Assembly (NCBI GenBank): GCA_015059905.1
Contig: SUZN01000003.1
Span: 62,001-126,000, forward strand
From: Rikenellaceae bacterium
GTDB taxonomy: Bacteria; Bacteroidota; Bacteroidia; Bacteroidales; Rikenellaceae
DNA length: 64,000 nucleotides
Direction: 5' to 3'
Below, piece after piece: positions 9,828 through 20,026 of this stretch. Position numbers and translations under genes: made by a program. The notes below the pieces were generated by a model. The model was not told where the DNA came from. It ran no database searches and saw only the letters and a program-made list of their open reading frames with translations. Within the stretch, counting starts at the first letter, position 1. Each line of letters begins with the position of its first letter.

Positions 9828-10994
9828 TTATTTATTCTTGAATGTGTATGAAAGACCGAAGGTAAGTGTCGATTGCATTCTCACCTTGTCGGTACGAGCC
9901 TTGTCGTACTGCAACTCATAGTAGAACGAACTGGTGATATACTTCGCTATCTTGATGTTAATCCAATTCTTCCAGCCAACGGTTGGGTGCAACTCCACGT
10001 GACGTGGCGCAGCCTTTGGAGCATCGCCCACCTTGCCGCCAGCCTCCCACTCGCGCTGTGCAGAGAGGTAGTCGTAGTAGTCACGAATCTTTGAGTGGCG
10101 CATCACGTTGGTAATCCAACCATAGTAGGAGATAATCTCGGTACGATAGTTGAACCAACCCTTCTTACCCCAAGTACGGTTGAAGTTGATGTTAATCTGC
10201 GAACCACCTGAGAACGTAGCGTGCTTGTCGATATCCACACCGAAGTAACTTGTTGCGCCTCGGCTCTCATACAACTCCTTCAAATCATCGTTAAATACCA
10301 GCGTACCGTTGGTTGAGAGGGCATTCAGCGAGATTGTTACAGGGAACTTGGGCTTGCCCGTGTTGTAGGTGAAACCGACCGAAAGTGAAACATTGGCTGG
10401 AGCCAGAAAGGCTGTCGTGAGGTTTGCATCCTCCTGTGCTGTACGCGACTGGTAGCTTCGTGTGAGCTGACTACTCATACGCGCCGTAGCACTATACGCC
10501 CAACGGTCGTTTATCTTACGCGATGGAACGGTCTGAATCCACCACTGATCGACATTTTTGAACCACACGCCCTTGCGAACGGTCTCTTCCTCCTCCTTCA
10601 CATCGACACGCACGTTATTATATCCCATACGCACCTCACCTGTGGTATTGACCGAGAAAACGCCCTTCGTATAGCGGTGTGTAAAGTTTATCCACGCCAG
10701 CAGCGAGATAGAGTTATCACCTCCCCACGCCTTGTTTGCCGTCCACATCGAGCCTTGCAAGTTATAGACCATCTGCAAGAAGTTACGCTCCTTGCGGATG
10801 CGCTTACGCTCCAAACGGTCACGTGCCTCACTCTCATAATCGGTTGCCGTCTTGATGCTTTTCATCTTGCTGTCGCTGAACTTTATCTCATCAAGCATCG
10901 ACTTATGCTTCTCCTCAAGCGAGAATTGCGCCCACGCGGTAGATGTAGCAACGACCAATGAAAGTATCAATAATATAAATCTTTTCATAACCAT
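9828..10994 (-). CDS. DUF3078-like outer-membrane/secreted protein
   Basis: Signal peptide; aromatic-rich beta-strand pattern ending SYTFKNK; resembles Bacteroidetes DUF3078 proteins. Confidence 0.65.
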   Translation of the reverse strand: MVMKRFILLILSLVVATSTAWAQFSLEEKHKSMLDEIKFSDSKMKSIKTATDYESEARDRLERKRIRKERNFLQMVYNLQGSMWTANKAWGGDNSISLLAWINFTHRYTKGVFSVNTTGEVRMGYNNVRVDVKEEEETVRKGVWFKNVDQWWIQTVPSRKINDRWAYSATARMSSQLTRSYQSRTAQEDANLTTAFLAPANVSLSVGFTYNTGKPKFPVTISLNALSTNGTLVFNDDLKELYESRGATSYFGVDIDKHATFSGGSQININFNRTWGKKGWFNYRTEIISYYGWITNVMRHSKIRDYYDYLSAQREWEAGGKVGDAPKAAPRHVELHPTVGWKNWINIKIAKYITSSFYYELQYDKARTDKVRMQSTLTFGLSYTFKNK

Positions 10995-11061
10995 AAATTT
11001 TGCTTAACCTCGTATTGATATAATTGATTTACAAAGATAACGTTTTTTCTTAAAATTTCCT

Positions 11062-11069
11062 TATATTTG
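11062..11069 (+). promoter_or_regulatory. -7 promoter element of nfo
   Basis: TATATTTG 28 bp upstream of the ATG. Confidence 0.45.
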
Positions 11070-11096
11070 TATAGCATTATAAAACATCTTTAGTAT

Positions 11097-11942
11097 ATGA
11101 AATATTTTGGCGCGCACGTAAGTGCATCGGGCGGCGTAGAGAACGCACCCCGCAACGCATTCGAAATAGGAGCGACAGCATTTGCTCTCTTTACAAAAAA
11201 CCAACGTCAGTGGGCAGCACCTGCGCTCACCCCACAGCAGATTGACGCCTTTCGTGAGGCGTGCGAGAAGTATGGATACACGCCCCAGCAGATACTTCCA
11301 CACGACAGCTATCTAATCAACCTCGGACACCCCGAGGAGGAGGGTCTGGAGAAGTCTCGCGCATCGTTCCTGCATGAGATGGAGCGTTGCCAGGCGCTGG
11401 GACTTGACCGCCTGAACTTCCACCCTGGAAGCCACTTGAAGAAGATTTCGGAGGAGGAGAGTCTGAAGCGTGTTGCCGAGTCAATCAACATCGCCCTTGA
11501 CAAGACTCACGGCGTGACGGCAGTGATTGAGAACACCGCAGGGCAGGGCTCAAATCTCGGTTATGCCTTTTGGCATTTGGCTTATATAATTGACCGCGTG
11601 GAGGATAAATCACGTGTCGGAGTATGCCTTGACACCTGCCACTCCTTTGCTGCGGGTTACGACCTCTCAACCGAGGAGGGTTGCGAGAAGGTATTTGCGG
11701 AGTTTGAGCGCGAGGTGGGCTTCAAATATCTGCGAGGTATGCACCTGAACGATGCGATGAAGGCTGTTGGTAGCCGAGTGGATCGTCACTCGCCTATGGG
11801 AGAGGGTTTTTTGGGTATCACACCATTCCGCTACATAGCTCGTGATGCACGCTTTGACAACATTCCACTCATCCTTGAGACCCCCGACGAGGCTCGCTGG
11901 GCAGAGGAGATTGCTGCACTGAAAGAGTTTGCAAATGGATAA
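11097..11942 (+). CDS. nfo: Deoxyribonuclease IV (endonuclease IV)
   Basis: [79 protein letters not shown]. Confidence 0.97.
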   Translation: MKYFGAHVSASGGVENAPRNAFEIGATAFALFTKNQRQWAAPALTPQQIDAFREACEKYGYTPQQILPHDSYLINLGHPEEEGLEKSRASFLHEMERCQALGLDRLNFHPGSHLKKISEEESLKRVAESINIALDKTHGVTAVIENTAGQGSNLGYAFWHLAYIIDRVEDKSRVGVCLDTCHSFAAGYDLSTEEGCEKVFAEFEREVGFKYLRGMHLNDAMKAVGSRVDRHSPMGEGFLGITPFRYIARDARFDNIPLILETPDEARWAEEIAALKEFANG

Positions 11943-11945
11943 GAA

Positions 11946-11974
11946 AAAAATGGCTGTCGCGTGACAGCCATTTT
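11946..11974. terminator. Bidirectional intrinsic terminator
   Basis: AAAATGGCTGTC-gcgt-GACAGCCATTTT between convergent nfo and aminotransferase genes. Confidence 0.85.
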
Positions 11975-11976
11975 CA

Positions 11977-13176
11977 TTATAATCTATCCAAACATTTTCT
12001 AATCAACGCCACGCAGTTGCGTATCTCGTCGTCAGTGATAATAAGCGGCGGCGAAATACGGAATGCGGTGTCGCAATAGAGGAACCAATCGCTCAAGATA
12101 CCCTCCTCGATAAACAAATCCATCAAACGATAGAGCTTCGCAGACTCGCCAAGCTCCACAGCCAGCAGCAGACCGCTACGGCGTATCTCCTTGATGGCTG
12201 GGTGGTCTTTCAATAGCTGCTCATACAGAGCACCCTTGCGCTCGACATCCTCCGCAACTTTGTTATCCTGCAAGAACTTCATTGCCGCCAAGCCCGCAGC
12301 ACAGCAGACAGGATGACCGCCAAAGGTTGTGATATGACCCAGCACAGGGTCACTCATCAACGACGACATAATCTCCTGGCTCGCAACAAACGCACCAAGT
12401 GGCATACCGCCACCCAACGCCTTTGCAAGACACACTATATCGGGTGTCACGCCATATTTCTGCATCGCAAACATCTCGCCCGAACGTCCCATTCCCATCT
12501 GTATCTCATCGAAGATAAGCAACGCGCCCACCTCATCACAACGCTTACGCAGAGCCTGCAAATAACCCTCATTGGGCACTCTCACACCCGCCTCGCCCTG
12601 CACAGGCTCACACAACACACACGCAGTGCGCTCGGTAATCTGCTCAAGGTCAGCAAAAGAGTTGAAATCTATCGCCTTGGTATCGGGCAGCAGGGGACGA
12701 AAAGCATTCTTCCACTCCTCACCCTCTGGCTCACCCATCATACTCATAGCACCGTGCGTTGAGCCGTGATATGCGCGACGCATAGATATCATCTCTGTGC
12801 GGTGGGTATAGCGTTTTGCCAGCTTCAGCGCACCCTCAACAGCCTCGGCACCCGAATTAAGGAAATAGACCGTATCAAGCGGTGCAGGAAGCGTAGTAGC
12901 CAACAATCGGGCAAACTCCACCTGTGGTCGCTCGACCATCTCGCCATAGACCATAATATGCATATAATCAGCGGCTTGTTGCTGCACAGCCTCCACAACC
13001 GCAGGGTTTGCGTGACCGACATTATTTACCGAAACTCCCGACACCAAGTCGTAATATGGTTTACCCTCGGGCGTATAGAAAAAGACACCCTCGGCACGCG
13101 CCACCTCGATAAGTTGCGGGGCTGGCGAGGTCTGCGCCACATGACGCAGAAACTGTTTTCTCAATATCTCGCTCAT
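11977..13176 (-). CDS. Class-III PLP-dependent aminotransferase (acetylornithine/ornithine-type)
   Basis: NSGAEAVEGALKLAKRYT, LLIFDEIQMGMGRSGEMFA, CLAKALGGGMPLGAF (PLP Lys), TTFGGHPVCCAAG. Confidence 0.9.
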   Translation of the reverse strand: MSEILRKQFLRHVAQTSPAPQLIEVARAEGVFFYTPEGKPYYDLVSGVSVNNVGHANPAVVEAVQQQAADYMHIMVYGEMVERPQVEFARLLATTLPAPLDTVYFLNSGAEAVEGALKLAKRYTHRTEMISMRRAYHGSTHGAMSMMGEPEGEEWKNAFRPLLPDTKAIDFNSFADLEQITERTACVLCEPVQGEAGVRVPNEGYLQALRKRCDEVGALLIFDEIQMGMGRSGEMFAMQKYGVTPDIVCLAKALGGGMPLGAFVASQEIMSSLMSDPVLGHITTFGGHPVCCAAGLAAMKFLQDNKVAEDVERKGALYEQLLKDHPAIKEIRRSGLLLAVELGESAKLYRLMDLFIEEGILSDWFLYCDTAFRISPPLIITDDEIRNCVALIRKCLDRL

Positions 13177-13179
13177 ATC

Positions 13180-13896
13180 TTACAATGGGAATTGACGTTC
13201 CAAAATACGCTCGGCATCCTTAACCGATGACATCACCCAACGGAATAGCAACTCCTGGTTTTCCGCCGCAGTCAATCGCCAGTCAATCGAAGGCGATAGA
13301 CGCATACGCTGCGAGAGCATATAGATAAGAATTGCTGCCGATGCCGATACATTCAGGCTCTCGACCATACCGCACATAGGAATACGCAGGTACTCATCCG
13401 CCGACTCAATAATCTCGTCCGACACACCTGCGTGCTCGGTACCAAAGACCAGACAGAACTTGCCCTTCTCTACATCGAAGGTCTCGGGCGTACAGCTCTC
13501 ACGATGGGGTGTGGTGGCAACTATTCGATAGCCCGCCGCCTTGAGTGACGAGATAGCCTCCGTAGTGGAGTCGTGGCGTGTGATATCGACCCACTTATCC
13601 GTACCACGTACGATGTTCACATTGGGATTAAACTTGCACAACGTCTCCACCGTATGCAAATCCTGCAAGCCAAACGCCTCGCAGTGGCGCACCAACGCAG
13701 AGGCATTCTGTGGGTGGAAGGTGTTTTCTGTAAGGATAGTCATATAGCGTGTACGCTCACCCAGCGTGCGGCGCAACACCTCAATGCGCTCCTCGGTCAG
13801 AAAGCCCATCATATACTCCATTCGGGGCGCATACCACTCGGCATCGTGCCCGTCACAATATCTCTTTAATCTACTTGCGATACTTGTCATCTTCAT
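13180..13896 (-). CDS. TrmH/SpoU-family RNA methyltransferase
   Basis: ENTFHPQNASALVRHCEAFGLQDLHTVE..VFGTEHAGVSDEIIESADEYLRIPMCGMVESLNVSASAAILIY. Confidence 0.9.
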   Translation of the reverse strand: MKMTSIASRLKRYCDGHDAEWYAPRMEYMMGFLTEERIEVLRRTLGERTRYMTILTENTFHPQNASALVRHCEAFGLQDLHTVETLCKFNPNVNIVRGTDKWVDITRHDSTTEAISSLKAAGYRIVATTPHRESCTPETFDVEKGKFCLVFGTEHAGVSDEIIESADEYLRIPMCGMVESLNVSASAAILIYMLSQRMRLSPSIDWRLTAAENQELLFRWVMSSVKDAERILERQFPL

Positions 13897-14797
13897 CCAT
13901 AATTTTTAGGTAACTCTCATAGCGAGGATATGCTATCTCGCCTTGCTTAACAGCCTCCACCACTGCGCATCCTGGCTCGTGTGTGTGAGAACAGTTATAG
14001 AAACGGCAATCGGGCAGGTAGCGCATCATTTCGGGGAAGTAGTGCGCCAGCTCGGCGTCGTCAATATCAATCAAGCCGAAGCCCTTAATACCTGGTGTAT
14101 CAATGATATACCCTCCTTCAGCCAAAGGATACATTGTCGAAAAGGTAGTGGTGTGTTTGCCCTTATGATGACTCTGCGAAATCTCGCCTGTCTTGATATC
14201 CAACCCAGGCTCAACAGCTGCCACAAGCGTGGATTTTCCTACACCCGAATTACCCGACAGGAGCGTTGTCTTGCCGTGCAGTAGCTCCCTCACCTCATCA
14301 ACGCCTTCGCCCTCGGTTGCCGATATTTCGATAATCCTATATCCCGCCTTTTCATATATTGAATAAAACTCCTCCACCGCCTCGGGGTGCTGGCGTGCCA
14401 AATCAATCTTGGCAAGCAGAATGGTCACAGGCACCTTATAAGCCTCGCACGTCACCAAAAATCTATCGACAAACTCCATAGCCGTCTCTGGCGAGAAGAG
14501 CGTCACAACAAGCAACGCCTGGTCGATATTCGATGCGATGATATGCGACTCCTTCGAGAGGTTTGAGGCGCGACGAATGATATAATTGCGGCGTGGCTCA
14601 ATAGCCGAGATGACATACCCACCCTGCTCGTCGCTCTCAAATCGCACCCAATCGCCCACAACAACGGGGTTTGTCGAGCGCACACCCTTCAGACGCAGTT
14701 TACCTCGGATGCGGCATTGGTATCTCACCCCATCGGCAAGCACCTCATACCAGCTGCCCGTAGATTTCAGCACCAGACCTAATATATTCTCTGCCAT
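13871..14797 (-). CDS. rsgA: Small ribosomal subunit biogenesis GTPase RsgA
   Basis: Circularly permuted GTPase: LLAKIDLA, LLSGNSGVGKSTL, DTPGIKGFGL, zinc-binding CRFYNCSHTHEPGC. Confidence 0.95.
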   Translation of the reverse strand: MAENILGLVLKSTGSWYEVLADGVRYQCRIRGKLRLKGVRSTNPVVVGDWVRFESDEQGGYVISAIEPRRNYIIRRASNLSKESHIIASNIDQALLVVTLFSPETAMEFVDRFLVTCEAYKVPVTILLAKIDLARQHPEAVEEFYSIYEKAGYRIIEISATEGEGVDEVRELLHGKTTLLSGNSGVGKSTLVAAVEPGLDIKTGEISQSHHKGKHTTTFSTMYPLAEGGYIIDTPGIKGFGLIDIDDAELAHYFPEMMRYLPDCRFYNCSHTHEPGCAVVEAVKQGEIAYPRYESYLKIMDEDDKYRK

Positions 14798-14801
14798 AGG
14801 A

Positions 14802-15293
14802 TTACTTTTTTAATACCTCATTTGCAATGTCGGTAAAAAATGGTGTCACCCTATCAACCACGCCCACCGTAGGTTCAAACCAGCGCGACTGCTCGATAGT
14901 GCTCTTATCAACCAACTCATATCGCGCATTTACGGCTGCAAACCACGAGAACAAGAAGCTCACCACCAGACCGACCTTCAGCACCGAGAACAATATGCCA
15001 AACAACACATCGGCTGCGCCCAAGCCTGTGAAACGCAACACAGCGCGCAACAGATGTCCCGCAACGGTCACTACGATGATAGCCACCACAAACAGAACTA
15101 TAAATCCTGCCACAGGCGCCGTAGCACCACTCAAACCGAGCATGGCACCCGCCTCCGCGCCATATTTAAGCGCAAGAAAGAGACCCGCAGCCATAGCCAC
15201 CAATGACACCAATTGCAACAAAAAGCCCCTGCGCCAGCCGTTGAATACGGCCCACGCCAAAGCCAGATAGATTATCAAATCAAAAACGTTCAT
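14802..15293 (-). CDS. CvpA family membrane protein
   Basis: MNVFDLIIYLALAWAVFNGWRRGFLLQLVSLVAMAAGLFLALKYG, multi-TM. Confidence 0.85.
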   Translation of the reverse strand: MNVFDLIIYLALAWAVFNGWRRGFLLQLVSLVAMAAGLFLALKYGAEAGAMLGLSGATAPVAGFIVLFVVAIIVVTVAGHLLRAVLRFTGLGAADVLFGILFSVLKVGLVVSFLFSWFAAVNARYELVDKSTIEQSRWFEPTVGVVDRVTPFFTDIANEVLKK

Positions 15294-15379
15294 TCGTCAA
15301 GAAGGATTGATTATTAGTCCAAAAAACCTTTTACGCATTAAAATATCGCACGAAGTTAGCATATTTTTTTGATAATTCG

Positions 15380-15387
15380 TATATTTG
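15380..15387 (+). promoter_or_regulatory. -7 promoter element upstream of GH2 gene
   Basis: TATATTTG. Confidence 0.4.
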
Positions 15388-15480
15388 CAAAAAGTAAATT
15401 AGGTCAGCGACCTTTTAACTACGCCGTACAGTGGCTGTGCGGCTGTTATTTTATGTCTGACAAACAAAAAAAGTTAGGTT

Positions 15481-17481
15481 ATGAAAAGATATATTTTTGG
15501 ACTTATATTATCACTCTTCTGCCTCTCGGCTTCGGCACGACAGGTGTTCCTGCTCAATGACGATTGGCAATTCTTCTACAAGACCGACGTTAGTAGCGAC
15601 GTGGCTCGACGCATCAACCTGCCACACACTTGGAATCTGGATGCTCTCTCGGGCGAGGGAGAGTATCTGAAGACCGTAGCCAACTACTCTCGCACTATGT
15701 TCATCCCCCAGAAATGGGAGCAGAAGCGTCTGTTCATCAAATTCTACGGCGTGCAGAGCGTTGCCGATGTCTTTGTGAATGGTCATCACGTCGGCGAGCA
15801 TCGAGGCGGCTGGACAGCATTCACGTTTGAGATTACGCAGCACCTGCGTTTTGGCGACAACAATCAGATTGTGGTGGTGGTAAACAACTCATACCAGAAC
15901 GATGTACTACCCACATCTTCAGAGATAAATCTCTATGGCGGCATATATCGCGATGTTGAACTTATCGTTACCGAGCAGACAACCATCTCGCCTCTGCATT
16001 ATGGTTGTGACGGTATATTGGTGCATCAAAACGACGTGAGCAATGAGAGTGTGAATGCCACCGTTTCAGTATATCCCACAAGCACAAAGGATAAACTCTG
16101 CGACCTCTTCCTTCAGGTGAAAGACCCTGCGGGCGAGGTGGTCTATTCACGCACAATCAAGGAGCAGATTCGTCCTGGCGCACCTATCGACATCCCATTC
16201 ACGATAAATAACCCGCAACTATGGCATTGCGAGGCTCCAAAGCTCTACACCGTAAGCGTTGCCATAGGTCGTAACCACGAGGATGAAGTGAGTGTCAAAA
16301 CAGGTTTCCGCAAGATTGAAGTTGAACCACAGGTGGGACTGAAAATCAACGGCAAGCTTCAGCGCGTGCATGGCGTTACGCTTTACCACGACCGCGCCGT
16401 GATTGGTAGTGCTTTGCGTTCACGCCATTATGATGAGGATATGAAGTACATCATCGATATGGGAGCAAATGCAATTCGCTCGGCAACAGCACCTCACGCT
16501 CAACACCTGTACGATGTGTGCGACCAAAATGGTATGCTCGTGTGGATTGATACTCCATTTACACGCGCTCCATATTTGAGCGACGTCTCATACTTCGCCA
16601 CACCGCGTTTCCGAGAGAATGGCTTGCAGCAGTTGCGCGAGATTATCATACAGAATTACAACCACCCATCGGTTGTGATGTGGGGTATCTACTCGCTGGT
16701 GTGGATGCGTGGCGACGATATTCTGGGCTTCGTGAAGGAGTTGAACTCAACCGCCAAGTCTCTTGACGCAAGTCGTCCTACGGTTGCGTGCAGCAATCAG
16801 GATGGAGAAATCAACTTCGTTCCCGACCTTATCGTATGGCAACAAAATCTGGGTCTTGAGCGAGGTATTATCAACGACCTCTCGATATGGATTGATAAGC
16901 AGCATAAGGATTGGGCGCATCTGCGCTCTGCCGTAGCCTACGGTGCCCCTGGCTCGATAAATCTTCAGATAAACTCAAGTCTGAAGCCTGTCGATGTCAA
17001 TCCTCAATGGGAGCCAGAGCGTTGGCAGACCGACTTCCACGAAGGATATACCCGTTATCTGGGTCGTGACACTCTGTTCTGGGGTACGTGGATTAACAAT
17101 ATGTTCGAGTTTGGCTCGGTACGTCACACCGACGGCATCTCACGCGCAGGATTGGTCACATTCGACCGCAACAACGAAAAAGATGCCTACTTCCTCTATC
17201 GCGCAATGTGGAACAAAAAGAGTCCTACACTGCACCTTACGGACAAGCGCCGCAACATACGTCAGGACTCTATACAACAGATTAAATTCTACTCATCGGT
17301 CAAGGCAAAGCCTACGCTGGTAGTAAACCGCGATACGGTGCGCGTGAGAGAGTATGCCCCCTGTCAGTTTATATCCGACTCGATAGTGATGACGGGACAG
17401 AATAATGTTGTTCTGTCGGCTGGTGAGTTGAGCGACCAGCAGATTATTACAATCGGCAAGACATTAAAACCCCGTCCATAG
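15481..17481 (+). CDS. Glycoside hydrolase family 2 protein (beta-galactosidase/glucuronidase-like)
   Basis: Signal peptide; LPHTWN, FYGVQSVADVFVNGHHVGEHRGGWTAFTFEIT, NGKLQRVHGVTLYHD, NYNHPSVVMWGIYS. Confidence 0.9.
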   Translation: MKRYIFGLILSLFCLSASARQVFLLNDDWQFFYKTDVSSDVARRINLPHTWNLDALSGEGEYLKTVANYSRTMFIPQKWEQKRLFIKFYGVQSVADVFVNGHHVGEHRGGWTAFTFEITQHLRFGDNNQIVVVVNNSYQNDVLPTSSEINLYGGIYRDVELIVTEQTTISPLHYGCDGILVHQNDVSNESVNATVSVYPTSTKDKLCDLFLQVKDPAGEVVYSRTIKEQIRPGAPIDIPFTINNPQLWHCEAPKLYTVSVAIGRNHEDEVSVKTGFRKIEVEPQVGLKINGKLQRVHGVTLYHDRAVIGSALRSRHYDEDMKYIIDMGANAIRSATAPHAQHLYDVCDQNGMLVWIDTPFTRAPYLSDVSYFATPRFRENGLQQLREIIIQNYNHPSVVMWGIYSLVWMRGDDILGFVKELNSTAKSLDASRPTVACSNQDGEINFVPDLIVWQQNLGLERGIINDLSIWIDKQHKDWAHLRSAVAYGAPGSINLQINSSLKPVDVNPQWEPERWQTDFHEGYTRYLGRDTLFWGTWINNMFEFGSVRHTDGISRAGLVTFDRNNEKDAYFLYRAMWNKKSPTLHLTDKRRNIRQDSIQQIKFYSSVKAKPTLVVNRDTVRVREYAPCQFISDSIVMTGQNNVVLSAGELSDQQIITIGKTLKPRP

Positions 17482-18052
17482 CCGACCTACCCTCACACAG
17501 AAGCAAATCCAGCACCGAGAGATTCGGGTGAAAGGGCATACGGTCGGAAAAGACTTGGAAATAGGGTTCGGCTACAAAGGTCGAATCCTTTTTCTGTTTT
17601 GGACGCATATCGAAATCCTCCGCCCCAGCCTCAACATACTGCTCCGAGGTTGAAATCTGACACTTCGCACCCAGCAGACGCAGCAGCACTTCAAGATACT
17701 CCATATTATAATCAACCAAAAAACGCCACTCACGACGATAGAAAGGCTCCAGCAAGTGGGCAAAATGGTCAAAGTAGGGTGATGACTTATACGCAGAGAG
17801 AATCGAAACCCAATGCTGATGTTGCCAACGCTTTGAGTAGTCAATCTTCACATCTCGCATCCTTTGGCGTGGTCGGTTGGCATTCTCAACGTGTACGGTG
17901 AGATGCATAACGCCATTTGCGGAGAGTATCGAAGCTCGATTGCGCTCCGAACGCTTCACATAATTCTCACCCAAATCAATCACGCACTCCTCGCGCAGCA
18001 GACGCGCCACATACTCTACCGAGGGCATATAAGCTGAAGGCAAAATAACCAT
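17447..18052 (-). CDS. WbqC-like family protein
   Basis: ILPSAYMPSVEYVARLL..RASILSANGVMHLTVHVENA..PYFDHFAHLLEPFY..LSVLDLLLCEG. Confidence 0.85.
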   Translation of the reverse strand: MVILPSAYMPSVEYVARLLREECVIDLGENYVKRSERNRASILSANGVMHLTVHVENANRPRQRMRDVKIDYSKRWQHQHWVSILSAYKSSPYFDHFAHLLEPFYRREWRFLVDYNMEYLEVLLRLLGAKCQISTSEQYVEAGAEDFDMRPKQKKDSTFVAEPYFQVFSDRMPFHPNLSVLDLLLCEGRSAMDGVLMSCRL

Positions 18053-18054
18053 AA

Positions 18055-18888
18055 CTATAACTTTTTACAAACCATAACAACCCAGCCATCCTTCACGCGC
18101 TGACTCTCGCACTTTAATCCCTGCTCCGCTGCCGACTGCGCCACAGCCTCGGCATCCTCCTCCAGAAATCCACTCATAGCAATCCAGCCGCCACCATTGA
18201 GCGCCGCCGCGAACTCCGCCATCATCGACTGCAAGATATTACGGTTTATATTTGCCAATATGAAATCGAACTTCTCGTCACCAACCACATCTATCGAGCC
18301 GCAACGAATATCCACTCTCTCGCTCACGCCACTCAACTCAACACTGTCGCGGCAGCTCTCGCACGCCCAATCGTCAATATCCACTGCCACCATACTCTCG
18401 GCGCCACACTTCAGCGCAACAATTGCCAGCACGCCCGTGCCGCAACCCATATCAAGACCACGCTTGCGCTCAACATCCGACTCGGCAATGGTAGCCGACA
18501 TCAAGGCTGTGGTGGTGTGATGACCCGTACCGAATGACATACGCGGCGCAATGATGACATCAATAACGCCCTCTGCTGCCGCCTCGTGATGCGATGCACG
18601 GATGCGGATGGGGCGCGCACAATCGACATCCACCGCCTCAAAACCACTCTCCCACTCCTGGTTCCAATTCTGCTGTTCAACCTCAAGCGCGGCAAACTCT
18701 ACGCCCTGCTCCACAAGCATCGACTCCACCAACTTACGACACTGTGTCCACTCGGGAGTCTGGATGTAGGCTCGCAACTCGCCCTGCTGCTCGTCAAACG
18801 CCTCGAAGGGGTAATCTGCCAAAAGAGCCATCATAATTTCGGACTGCTCGTCGCCAGAAACAGAAATATTTAGTTCAACGTATTCCAT
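18055..18888 (-). CDS. prmA: Ribosomal protein L11 methyltransferase
   Basis: IIAPRMSFGTGHHTTTALM..GLDMGCGTGVLAIVALKCGAESMVAVDIDDWAC..FILANINRNIL. Confidence 0.95.
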   Translation of the reverse strand: MEYVELNISVSGDEQSEIMMALLADYPFEAFDEQQGELRAYIQTPEWTQCRKLVESMLVEQGVEFAALEVEQQNWNQEWESGFEAVDVDCARPIRIRASHHEAAAEGVIDVIIAPRMSFGTGHHTTTALMSATIAESDVERKRGLDMGCGTGVLAIVALKCGAESMVAVDIDDWACESCRDSVELSGVSERVDIRCGSIDVVGDEKFDFILANINRNILQSMMAEFAAALNGGGWIAMSGFLEEDAEAVAQSAAEQGLKCESQRVKDGWVVMVCKKL

Positions 18889-18950
18889 ATTATGTAAAAT
18901 TTCGCTATTTTTGCATTGGCACTACGCCACACTACAAAGTTAGAAAGAAT

Positions 18951-19850
18951 ATGGCAGATAACACAAAAAGATGGCAGGAAATTTCTCGTCGCTACCGTTC
19001 ATATATGCGATTGGAGAAGCACCTCTCGGAGAATACCATCGAGGCATATATGCGCGATTTAGCGCAGTTCGCGCACTACATTCTCAGGATGAATGACGTG
19101 CCACCCGCAAAGGTCGAGCGCGAGATGATTGAGCATTACATGGGCTGGCTATACTCCAACAACCGCGAGAAGAGCTCGCAGGCGCGCGCCCTGAGTGGCA
19201 TAAAGAGTTTTTTTAACTTCCTGCTGCTCAACGAGCTGATAGACTCCTCACCCGCCGAGATGATTGAGGCACCCAAGGCGAGCCGTCAGCTGCCCGACAC
19301 CCTCTCGACCGAGGAGATTGACCGCATAATAAACTCGATTGATACCTCAACCACGAAGGGGCTGCGCGACCGTGCCATATTGGAGTTGCTATACTCGTGT
19401 GGACTGCGCGTGTCGGAGCTGTGCGACCTAAAGCTCGGCGACTTGTGTTTTGGCGAGGGTTACATCCGCGTTATCGGCAAGGGAAACAAGCAACGCCTTG
19501 TGCCCGTAAGTGGTATCGCGCGCGAGCGCATATCGCTCTACAAGGAGCAGCGCGGCAAGGGCGAGAAGGGCGACGACACGCTCTTTCTCAACAACCGCGG
19601 CACACGCCTCACGCGTGTGATGATATTCACCATCATCAAGCAGGCAGCCCAACGCGCAGGCATCGACAAGAAGATTAGCCCCCACACCTTCCGCCACTCC
19701 TTCGCCACCCATCTGCTGGCTGGCGGCGCCAATATCCGCCAGGTGCAGGAGCTCCTGGGTCACGAAAATATCCTAACGACCGAGATTTACACCCACCTCG
19801 ACGACTCTCACCTCCGCCAAACAATGGAGGAGCATATGAAGTTGGAGTAA
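18951..19850 (+). CDS. xerD: Site-specific tyrosine recombinase XerD
   Basis: YSCGLRVSELCDLKLGDL, VIGKGNKQRLVP, HTFRHSFATHLLAGGANIRQVQELLGHENILTTEIYTHL (R-H-R-H-Y). Confidence 0.95.
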   Translation: MADNTKRWQEISRRYRSYMRLEKHLSENTIEAYMRDLAQFAHYILRMNDVPPAKVEREMIEHYMGWLYSNNREKSSQARALSGIKSFFNFLLLNELIDSSPAEMIEAPKASRQLPDTLSTEEIDRIINSIDTSTTKGLRDRAILELLYSCGLRVSELCDLKLGDLCFGEGYIRVIGKGNKQRLVPVSGIARERISLYKEQRGKGEKGDDTLFLNNRGTRLTRVMIFTIIKQAAQRAGIDKKISPHTFRHSFATHLLAGGANIRQVQELLGHENILTTEIYTHLDDSHLRQTMEEHMKLE

Positions 19851-19857
19851 AAGGAAA

Positions 19858-19880
19858 GGGATGCGTTTTAAGCGCATCCC
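19858..19880 (+). terminator. xerD terminator hairpin
   Basis: GGGATGCG-ttttaag-CGCATCCC. Confidence 0.7.
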
Positions 19881-19902
19881 TGTTCTTCTCTATTATATTC
19901 CT

Positions 19903-20026
19903 AAATAGGTTGTGTAAAAGAGGATTTTTTAGGCTTTCGCAGTCCGAGCAACCGCAGTTTACTTGACGTAAATGAGGATTGCGAGGACAAGAGTAACGCC
20001 AAAATTACCTTTTAGACAAACTATTT
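19903..20026 (+). repeat. Dispersed intergenic element, copy A
   Basis: Terminal inverted repeat AAATAGGTTGTGTAAAAG / CTTTTAGACAAACTATTT (16/18 complementary); core CCGCAGTTTACttgaCGTAAATGAGGA..TAACGCCAAAA shared with copies B and C. Confidence 0.85.
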
